This document shows, in pieces, positions 37,994-45,468 of a stretch of DNA of 64,000 bases. The notes beneath the pieces are model-generated. The model was given only the letters and a program-made list of their open reading frames with translations. It did not search any database and had not been told where the DNA came from. A program made the position numbers and the translations under genes. This stretch comes from a virus, in IMG/VR virus record IMGVR_UViG_3300008117_006248, positions 1 to 64,000 of that record. One strand, given 5' to 3'. How positions within the stretch are numbered: the stretch's first letter is position 1; each line of letters begins with the position of its first letter.

Positions 37994-39852
37994 AAAAGAA
38001 AAAGATACTTTATCACAGCGATTTTGCTTTGTCTAAGACTGGCTTTGGTAGAAATACCAAGGCCATTCTTTCTTATTTATATAAGACTGGCAAGTATGAA
38101 ATTGTATCTCTTAGTGGCGGCCTAACATTAAACCATCCAGAGCTAGAAAGAACTCCCTGGAAAAGCTACGGCTCTTATCCTACCTCCGGTGCAGCTTTAG
38201 AAGACGCAAATACAAACTCAGATAAAAGCAGGCTTTATTCTTATGGCGCGTTTGAGTTAGACAAAGTAATAGAATTAGAAAAGCCAGATATATATATTGG
38301 CGTCCAAGATTTTTGGGGAGTAGATTATGCCATCGAAAAGCCTTGGTTCAATAGGCTTAACCATGTACTTTGGGTTACTTTAGATTCTTTACCGCTTCTT
38401 CCTTCTGCCGTAGCTGCTGCTCCTAAAGTTAAAAATTATTGGGTGTGGTCTAGTTTTGCTGAAAAAGAAATGCATAAGCTCGGGCATACTCACGTTAAAA
38501 CTGTTCACGGAGCAATCGACATTTCCGACTTTAAGCCTCTATCAAAAGAAGATAAACGAAGTATAAGAAAAAAGAACGATATTTCTAATGATGACTTTAT
38601 AATTGGTTTCGTTTTTAGAAATCAATTAAGAAAGTCTGTACCAAATCTTCTACAAGGTTTTAAAATTTTCAAAGAGAAAAATCCTCAATGTAAAGCCAAA
38701 CTTCTTTTTCATACACATTGGAAAGAGGGCTGGGGTATTGAAAAGCTGTGCAAAGAAACCGGAGTAGATATAACTGAAATATTAACCACTTATATTTGCA
38801 AAAAGTGCAGAAACTACGATGTGCGCTCGTTCGACGGTCACGAAGTAAACTGCAAGAAGTGCCAAAGCGAAAAGTCTTGCGTTACTACTTCTACATCTTT
38901 AGGAACTACTGAGGCGCAACTCAATGAAGTTTATAATTTGATGGATGTTTACTGTCATCCATTCACAAGCGGAGGCCAAGAAATTCCCATACAAGAAGCA
39001 AAATTAACTGGATTAATTACTCTTGTAACTAATTATAGTTGCGGAGAAGAGATGTGTGTTCCTGAAGCGAACTCTATCCCGCTTGAATGGAGTCAATATA
39101 GAGAATTTGGTACAGAGTTTATTAAAGCTTCCACTTGCCCTAATTCTATTGCTGAAAAATTAGGTATAGTTTTTTCTATGCCTGAAGAACAAAGAATCAA
39201 AATGGGAAGAGCCGCTAGAAAATGGGCTATTGATAATTTTTCTGTAGATAGCGTTGGTCAAAAAATCGAAAAGTTCTTGGATTCTTGCGATGTCAAAGAA
39301 TATACTACGGAAAAAGATCCGCCCAAGCTTAACGATCCAGACGCCTCTATACCAGACACAGAAGACGAAGTCAAGTGGCTAAAATCTTTATACTCTTTAA
39401 TCTTAAAGAGAGATATCGCTGACAATGATGACGGCTTGATTCACTGGATTGAAAAAATTAAAAGCGGCGTTTCAAGGCCAACAATAGATCAATACTTTAG
39501 AGAGGTCGCTCGTAAAGAAAATGACAAAAATAGAACTTTTAAATTAGAAGACTTATTTGGAGACACCCAACCAGAAGATAGAATCTTTGTTTCTATAAAT
39601 TCAACAATAGAAAATATATTCTTATCCACTAAAATAATTTCTTCTATAAAAGAAAAATATCCTAACAAACACATCTTTGTTTCTTCTAATGAGCAAAGCC
39701 AACCCATATTCTCCGGCAACACTAATATAAAAGAAGCATTTATACAAACAAAGCAATTCTCTGATCCAGAATTTTTAAGAAAGAATTTCTTTGAGAGTTA
39801 TTGCTTAGATAATTTTTCAATCAACAATCATCATTCTGTTCTAATCAAATGA
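37987..39852 (+). CDS. Multidomain glycosyltransferase: GT4 + zinc ribbon + DUF4214-like + GT9-like piece
   Basis: The protein has 621 residues. Residues 1-440 form a GT-B enzyme: 'KKILYHSDFALSKTGFGRNTKAIL', 'IIGFVFRNQLRKSVPNLLQGFKIF' and 'YCHPFTSGGQEIPIQEAKLTGL'. Inside the C-terminal lobe a zinc ribbon is inserted (Cys271, Cys274, Cys289, Cys292: CX2C-X14-CX2C). About 462-510 matches DUF4214 (LYSLILKRDIADNDDGLIHWIEKIKSGVS), usually an extracellular repeat. The end (about 530-621) resembles the N-terminal half of GT9 heptosyltransferases ('RIFVSINSTIENIFLSTKIISSIKEKYP'). It overlaps the SSB-like gene by 7 nt. Why it sits in the replication region is unclear. Confidence 0.75.
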   Translation: MVKKKKILYHSDFALSKTGFGRNTKAILSYLYKTGKYEIVSLSGGLTLNHPELERTPWKSYGSYPTSGAALEDANTNSDKSRLYSYGAFELDKVIELEKPDIYIGVQDFWGVDYAIEKPWFNRLNHVLWVTLDSLPLLPSAVAAAPKVKNYWVWSSFAEKEMHKLGHTHVKTVHGAIDISDFKPLSKEDKRSIRKKNDISNDDFIIGFVFRNQLRKSVPNLLQGFKIFKEKNPQCKAKLLFHTHWKEGWGIEKLCKETGVDITEILTTYICKKCRNYDVRSFDGHEVNCKKCQSEKSCVTTSTSLGTTEAQLNEVYNLMDVYCHPFTSGGQEIPIQEAKLTGLITLVTNYSCGEEMCVPEANSIPLEWSQYREFGTEFIKASTCPNSIAEKLGIVFSMPEEQRIKMGRAARKWAIDNFSVDSVGQKIEKFLDSCDVKEYTTEKDPPKLNDPDASIPDTEDEVKWLKSLYSLILKRDIADNDDGLIHWIEKIKSGVSRPTIDQYFREVARKENDKNRTFKLEDLFGDTQPEDRIFVSINSTIENIFLSTKIISSIKEKYPNKHIFVSSNEQSQPIFSGNTNIKEAFIQTKQFSDPEFLRKNFFESYCLDNFSINNHHSVLIK

Positions 39853-41003
39853 ATCTATTAAAGTCTTTTCAATCCACAACTGGTTTAGAGCCCGGCAAAG
39901 GACATATCTATGAAAAAATATATCCACTGCCATTTGATAATTTTATAGTTTTAGATACTCAGTCTGCTGATGCTAACAGGAATTACAGTTTCTGGTTCAG
40001 AGTAATAGAGCTAATCGAACCAATACTATCAAAGCAAAAAATTAATATTGTTCAATTTGTGGAAGACAAGAAGTATCACTTTAATCATACTTATATTGAC
40101 AATAGCGTTCACTTAAGCCAAAAAACCTATCTTCTTAAAAAAGCAAAATTCTTTTGCGGCGCTTCCAAAATATACTCTCTAATCTGTTCTGAGTATGGCG
40201 TGAAGCAATGCTACCTTAAATATGATTACTATTTAGAAAATACTCTAGTAGAAGATGATTGCATCATTCATTCTAATTACAAAAGAAAAAACTTTGTAAA
40301 TCCAACTAATGCTCCAATAAATAATATTAGGCCGGAAGAAATAGCCAGAAAAATTATACAAATGATTTTGGGCTATGAACCTGAATTTGATAGCACAATA
40401 TCTATCGGCAGGGTTTACGCAACTCAAAGCATAGAAATTATTCCCGATAATGTTTTTGATATAAAAGCGGATGGTAAAAATGAAATAATTATAAGAATGG
40501 ATTACCTTTTTTCTGAAGCTCATTTAGATAAGCAGCTTAAGATTTTGCCCGCCTTCATAGTTACGAACAAGCCAATAGATAAAAACATCCTACTACGCAA
40601 TAGAAAAAATATCAAAAAAATATACTTTAAAATAGAAAAAAATTCTGAAGAAAATTTTGTAGCAGAATTAAGCAAAATAGGCATCGATTGTGATCTTATA
40701 ACAGGCTTAACCGGAGAAGATTTAGATAAAGAAAAAATCAAATACCTAGATTTTAAAAAAATCAATAGATTAAATGTTTTAGATTTAAGCTTTCTAGACG
40801 GCCTTGATAAGTCTAAAGTTTATTATAAAGTAAATAAAATCGTGGTAAAGTCTAGTAAAACATTTTGTAGCAGATGGAACGCCAAAGCATCTTTGAGCCA
40901 CTCAAATGTAAGAGAAGCGGAATGCGCTTTGCCGCCTTCTTTCGATGATGCTTTCAAAGAAGAGGCCGACTATTTTTATTTCTTGACAAAAGAGAAGCTG
41001 TAG
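39849..41003 (+). CDS. Glycan-related hypothetical protein, GT9-like N-terminal half
   Basis: The protein has 384 residues, coupled (ATGA) to the multidomain transferase. Its first 170 residues ('LPFDNFIVLDTQSADANRNYSFWFRVIELIEPIL', 'VHLSQKTYLLKKAKFFCGASKIYSLICSEYGVKQCYLKY') look like the C-terminal lobe of a GT9-type enzyme, complementing the GT9-like end of the previous protein, as if one transferase were split across both genes. The C-terminal half is unassigned, with Ile/Lys-rich strands. The -35 box of the next gene's promoter overlaps its 3' end. Confidence 0.5.
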   Translation: MNLLKSFQSTTGLEPGKGHIYEKIYPLPFDNFIVLDTQSADANRNYSFWFRVIELIEPILSKQKINIVQFVEDKKYHFNHTYIDNSVHLSQKTYLLKKAKFFCGASKIYSLICSEYGVKQCYLKYDYYLENTLVEDDCIIHSNYKRKNFVNPTNAPINNIRPEEIARKIIQMILGYEPEFDSTISIGRVYATQSIEIIPDNVFDIKADGKNEIIIRMDYLFSEAHLDKQLKILPAFIVTNKPIDKNILLRNRKNIKKIYFKIEKNSEENFVAELSKIGIDCDLITGLTGEDLDKEKIKYLDFKKINRLNVLDLSFLDGLDKSKVYYKVNKIVVKSSKTFCSRWNAKASLSHSNVREAECALPPSFDDAFKEEADYFYFLTKEKL

Positions 41004-41011
41004 GTCATAAT
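40983..41011 (+). promoter_or_regulatory. Sigma-70-type leaderless promoter
   Basis: TTGACA (40983-40988), 17-nt spacer, CATAAT (41006-41011), six bases, ATG at 41018. One of the clearest members of the set. Confidence 0.85.
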
Positions 41012-41017
41012 CATCCG

Positions 41018-41710
41018 ATGAGTATTCCTCCAAAAGTTCTCAAGAGAAATGAGTACGGTCTTCTTGAAGACCCTCCCATCCCGTACGTATTTAATGATGA
41101 CGGATACGTTAACTGGCGCAAAATGATCCGTCCAGAGTTCCTTGTGCCTAACAAGCAAAGAACTCAAGAAACCGACATCTCGAAGCTAGAAGATAAAGAC
41201 CTATTGATTCTTTTGGGCGGCATTAAAGAACTCGCTCAAATCAGAGGTTTTACTTGCGTTTCTTATGATGTGCCAGAAGCTGGGCCTAATTACGTAATTG
41301 CTAGTTGCTATATTAATTGGATTGGCAATTATGAGACTTCTAATGTAGATGTGTCTTTCCAAGCCTTGGCTGACGCCTCTCCCGACAATACTCAAAGTTT
41401 TGCAAGAAACTACTTAGCTGCCATTGCCGAAAATAGAGCTTTCGTTAGATGCGTCAGAAACTTTCTAAAGATCAATATTGTCGGCCAAGAAGAAATCGGC
41501 ACAAAGGTTGTTGATGAGCCAGCTCCAGAAAATCCAATGTCTCCTGCTACTGTTCTTTACAATCTCATGAAAGAAAAGAACATCTCTTTTGAGCAAATTC
41601 AAAAGAGACTAGTCAAAGACAAGTACGAAAAGGCAGAAGAAATTACATCTATCAACGACCTTTCTAAGCCAAAGATTTTCGAGCTTATCGAAAGAATTAA
41701 GAAGGCTTAA
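41018..41710 (+). CDS. Putative ssDNA-annealing/recombination protein
   Basis: The protein has 230 residues. The segment 'VSFQALADASPDNTQSFARNYLAAIAENRAFVRCVRNFLKINIVGQEE' resembles the 'A.ASP.N........AETRA..RALR..L.I' signature of Rad52-type phage annealing proteins (Sak/DUF1071-like). An N-terminal 'PYVFNDDGYVNWRKMIRPEFLVPNK' and a C-terminal charged helical tail flank it. It has its own early promoter and is the last plus-strand gene before the late genes. Function is inferred from the short motif only. Confidence 0.55.
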   Translation: MSIPPKVLKRNEYGLLEDPPIPYVFNDDGYVNWRKMIRPEFLVPNKQRTQETDISKLEDKDLLILLGGIKELAQIRGFTCVSYDVPEAGPNYVIASCYINWIGNYETSNVDVSFQALADASPDNTQSFARNYLAAIAENRAFVRCVRNFLKINIVGQEEIGTKVVDEPAPENPMSPATVLYNLMKEKNISFEQIQKRLVKDKYEKAEEITSINDLSKPKIFELIERIKKA

Positions 41711-41974
41711 TTACCACCTGTTAGCAGGGCAGCTTTCGTAGTCGGCTTTTACTTTCATCGACACGAAACATCCGCAAATCGTGCATCGACCTAGATCTCT
41801 ATCTAGGTCTTTGCATTTACTACATATGTCTAGTCTTTCTTGAGCTTTGTCTTTTTGAGATATTATCGGTCTTCCATTAGCTATTGCTGATCCAGCTTTC
41901 ACCGCAGATCCGCTTAAACTTTTTGAAACCTTCGCTGCTTCTTTAAATAAATCGCTGAAGTCATTTAAGTTCAT
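41711..41974 (-). CDS. Small zinc-finger protein (CxxC...CxxCGCF...CP..W)
   Basis: The protein has 87 residues. The C-terminal 40 carry 'LDICSKCKDLDRDLGRCTICGCFVSMKVKADYESCPANRW', a five- or six-Cys metal-binding pattern very common in phage small proteins next to structural genes; its role is unknown. The N-terminal half is an Ala/Ser-rich amphipathic helix. It is the last gene of the late operon and converges with the annealing-like gene with adjacent stop codons. Confidence 0.7.
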   Translation of the reverse strand: MNLNDFSDLFKEAAKVSKSLSGSAVKAGSAIANGRPIISQKDKAQERLDICSKCKDLDRDLGRCTICGCFVSMKVKADYESCPANRW

Positions 41975-44900
41975 ATTTTTATTGTTCCTGGAAACATATT
42001 TGCGTATGTAAAATCTATTGCTTTAGAATAAGAGTCTCCGCATCCGTAAGTACAGAATATAGCTTCTCCATTTATTCTCCCATTAGAAACTGATAATGCT
42101 TGCGCCGTTCCTCTTGCATTGGCTTCTATAGTGCCGCCTGCATTATAAAATTGAAAATAAGTATTAGGAACAGTATTAGCTGTCGGGAGCAAAGTCCCCG
42201 GAGGCACATATTTTTCATAGCTATCATTATTTAAACCACGACAACCAATTGCTGTATATCCCCCTACTCCTATTGGCGCGCTATTATTAACGCAAGACGT
42301 TGTTTGTTCTGTAACTATTCCTAATATTTTTCTTCTAAATGTTCTTAAATAACTTTCTTTAAATGCTCCCGCCATCAAAGGGTGCAAGAAAGGCTTAAAG
42401 CTTAAAGTCATTGAATCTTCAGAAGAAACTTTATATATTCCTTGAGCCAAACCTAAAGGCTCAGCTTTATCTGATTTTAATTCTACTCTTCCTACACTTC
42501 TAGAAGCAGAAACTGCAATAGAAGAGTTTATTGGCAAATAAAGACTAGCTTCATTTGTTAGGGCTTCTTTTGTTCCATTTGTATTAAATGAAATCAAATC
42601 AAATTCATTATCTCCTAAAGACGACTCGAACCAAGCATTATAAGAATTCTTTTGATCTACAGCCCAAATCATTGGTAAAATAACTCTAACTTCATTAAGA
42701 TTATTTATCCCCATAACTAGTCTATTGAACATCTCTGCTCTAGGCAGCATGTTTGGCAAAGGACCGAAGCCGTATTGCCCATCTCCTCTCACAGAAAGAG
42801 GCAGCAGCGTGAGCCATGGAGGAGGAGTAAACCTGCTCGTAGAGAAAACTGCTGCGCTGCCATCTGGCACAACAGTCAAATTATTTAAAGAAAACAATTC
42901 TGGAACCCCACCATCAGCGCTCTTTTGTTCTACATTTGGATTTAAAGAAACTGGAGTTATAGCACTAGAATCTTTTGTTGGCTCTATTGTGCTTGAAATC
43001 GTCGAGTCTTCCACTTCGCTCACGCCCGCGTCCGTATCTTCGGTATAAATTTGGCTATTTTCTAGTGGATTTGTAAATTTATCTGTATATAATTTTGAAA
43101 TTATATTCCAAGTTTCATCTAATATTCCTATAGAAGACACATCTTTCTCTTCTGGCGTTGCGTCAAGATCGTAAAAAGCTACAGAATTTTCTGAGTTTGG
43201 CTGCTCTTCTGGTATAGAAAAATTTAAATATTCATCGAGCCTAGCCTTTTGCTCTACGGAAAAAGGATTTCCATTGTTTTGCTCAAGTCTTTGTTTGTCA
43301 GAATATACGCTTGCCAGTCTCACTCCGCCTTCAATAGACGCTTTTAGATTGTCTCTATCAAAAGAATTATTCTGCAAAACCAATACGCTCCTGTTTATAT
43401 TTAAATCATTAGCTACTATTTGGAAAGATCTTTTAACAAAAGGAACAAGGTCTGTGAAAGTCTGCTCTCTTTTGCTTTGTAAATTTTTGAATAAAGAATA
43501 ACCGTGCCCCGGATCAGTTATTTGTATGCCCACTATTTTTCCATATTCATTTAACTTTACTATTCCCTCTGCTCGCTTGCCGCCCTGCGACTCAGGAACT
43601 AAGTTTGGAGGAGGTATTTTTAAAGTAGGAGGAATAAGGAATACATCTTTAGGCACTGAAGGTAAAAGAATAGAATTTACTGTACCTTCTAATACTGGAT
43701 CTCTGTAAAAAACATCATATTCGCACGCTAATTTATAAAATATTTTAAAGTCAAATGTAGACGACGAAGATCTCCCATCTGAAGTTGTGATGCCTTTCAG
43801 TTCATCATATTTATAAAAACCAGCTTCAGGTATTCTAATGCCCCTCAAAACTGGGCTATTTAAGTCTAAATTTATCTTTTTGTCTTTTTCGCTTCTTGTT
43901 TCGGCATTTAATGGCACATACTTATCGTAAGCAATGTATCTCCAGTAAGGTGGAATTAGTAATTTAGAAAAACTCAGAGACTTTGTCCTTCCACTTGATG
44001 TGCATTCTACTTCATGTTTTACCACCAGAAGTCTTAAGTTATCATTTTTGTTATCTTCTAATTCGTCTATTCTATCAAATAAAGATCTTTGCGCCGCGAT
44101 AATATCCACATCTCGCTCTATTGATAAAACAAATTTTTGAGATTTGGTAAAGAAACCAAATTTTTTGTTTTCCGTAGCCGAAGTCGTAGTTGGATCTTTT
44201 GTTATTGTTATTGCTTTAGTTAAATCTACATAAGAAGCTCCACTTTTATATTGTAATTTTACCTGGAAAAGCGTTGTTTTAATTGATATTTTATTTTCAA
44301 AAAAAGAATAGTCGAAAAAGTCATCATTTATTTTCCAGAATAAAACTATCGATTTATTAGCTAATCCTTCTTTGTTAGTTATTATACATGGATGTATTTC
44401 TGTAACTGAAGCTGGATAAAAATACCCCTTTGTTTCATTATTTGTTTTTGTATAATTAGGCTCATAGTAGAAAAAATCATTTCCTACTCCATTCGTAAAA
44501 TAATAATTTCCTATATCCAATCCTTTAAAAACTGAAGTATCTAAAAAACCATGCGAATAAGTGGGTTCTGCGCTCGTAATCTCATCACCTTGAATTGATT
44601 CTGTCCGATTATTTGATATTGTATAAACCTCAGAAAATTTAGTATATATTTCGTATCTTAAAGTTGCTGGATTAACTACATCTATTATATTTGTTGATAT
44701 AGAAGAATCTATTGGTCTTTGTGGTTCTGCATTGTCTATGTTATCAAAGAAAAGAGTCTTTTGCTCTGTAGTTTGAGGCGTAAACCTATCAAAACTAACC
44801 TTTATATAAAAATCAAAATACCCTCCAGAGTCTGATCTTATTATAGATTGCTTATTAAAATTAAAAATATAACCACTAATTTTTCCTTTGCTATCTTTTC

Positions 44901-45468
44901 TAGCTAAATATTTATCCTTACTTAGAATTATAGTTTTCCAACTTTCTGCGTCTTTTCTCTTATAAAAAAGCTCTAACCCTGATAAAGCAGATATATTGAA
45001 CTCTTCTGTCGGCGCTAACACTAATTGCGCATTTACTAAATCATAAGTTTTAGGCTCTCTTTTTATAGAAAAGCTTTCTATGACGCTTGTTGGTAAATCT
45101 GTTATAGTTGAACTCGATGGATCTATGGTAATAGGCTCGGTGGATACTGTCCCAATAGAATTAGAAGCCGTTAATATGAATCTAGTTTTATATACTCTGT
45201 CTACCTCAAAAGACTTGAACTTTACAGTTTGTGCGTCAAATAATTCTGGCTCTCCTACGGGTTCTTCATCTCCATTTTTGGTAGTAAAAAATTGCTTTGA
45301 TAAAACAGCCGAAGAAGCATTTAAAACTATTATTATTAAATTAAACTTATCTAAATTGTTTTCGTATTTTTCTACGGTTAGGCCCACTGTAGGCAAAGAA
45401 GATGTTCCCGGGTCTTCTCTATTTACAGCTATTGGATATGATTTTTGTTGTGTTAATCTTATTGGCAT
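41971..45468 (-). CDS. Large virion protein of unknown function
   Basis: The protein has 1165 residues. It is Ser, Asn, Tyr and Phe rich with many beta strands. The first 120 residues ('TVKFKSFEVDRVYKTRFILTASNSIGTVSTEPITIDPS') have the rhythm of an Ig-like or fibronectin-like domain. One segment ('VKLNEYGKIVGIQITDPGHGYSLF') matches the GxGY repeat seen in the gene at 61814. The C-terminus is Gly/Asn-rich (GVGGYTAIGCRGLNNDSY). It overlaps the preceding virion gene by 3 nt (TAATG). No similarity to a named baseplate protein is visible; virion assignment is from size, composition and operon. Confidence 0.65.
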   Translation of the reverse strand: MPIRLTQQKSYPIAVNREDPGTSSLPTVGLTVEKYENNLDKFNLIIIVLNASSAVLSKQFFTTKNGDEEPVGEPELFDAQTVKFKSFEVDRVYKTRFILTASNSIGTVSTEPITIDPSSSTITDLPTSVIESFSIKREPKTYDLVNAQLVLAPTEEFNISALSGLELFYKRKDAESWKTIILSKDKYLARKDSKGKISGYIFNFNKQSIIRSDSGGYFDFYIKVSFDRFTPQTTEQKTLFFDNIDNAEPQRPIDSSISTNIIDVVNPATLRYEIYTKFSEVYTISNNRTESIQGDEITSAEPTYSHGFLDTSVFKGLDIGNYYFTNGVGNDFFYYEPNYTKTNNETKGYFYPASVTEIHPCIITNKEGLANKSIVLFWKINDDFFDYSFFENKISIKTTLFQVKLQYKSGASYVDLTKAITITKDPTTTSATENKKFGFFTKSQKFVLSIERDVDIIAAQRSLFDRIDELEDNKNDNLRLLVVKHEVECTSSGRTKSLSFSKLLIPPYWRYIAYDKYVPLNAETRSEKDKKINLDLNSPVLRGIRIPEAGFYKYDELKGITTSDGRSSSSTFDFKIFYKLACEYDVFYRDPVLEGTVNSILLPSVPKDVFLIPPTLKIPPPNLVPESQGGKRAEGIVKLNEYGKIVGIQITDPGHGYSLFKNLQSKREQTFTDLVPFVKRSFQIVANDLNINRSVLVLQNNSFDRDNLKASIEGGVRLASVYSDKQRLEQNNGNPFSVEQKARLDEYLNFSIPEEQPNSENSVAFYDLDATPEEKDVSSIGILDETWNIISKLYTDKFTNPLENSQIYTEDTDAGVSEVEDSTISSTIEPTKDSSAITPVSLNPNVEQKSADGGVPELFSLNNLTVVPDGSAAVFSTSRFTPPPWLTLLPLSVRGDGQYGFGPLPNMLPRAEMFNRLVMGINNLNEVRVILPMIWAVDQKNSYNAWFESSLGDNEFDLISFNTNGTKEALTNEASLYLPINSSIAVSASRSVGRVELKSDKAEPLGLAQGIYKVSSEDSMTLSFKPFLHPLMAGAFKESYLRTFRRKILGIVTEQTTSCVNNSAPIGVGGYTAIGCRGLNNDSYEKYVPPGTLLPTANTVPNTYFQFYNAGGTIEANARGTAQALSVSNGRINGEAIFCTYGCGDSYSKAIDFTYANMFPGTIKI

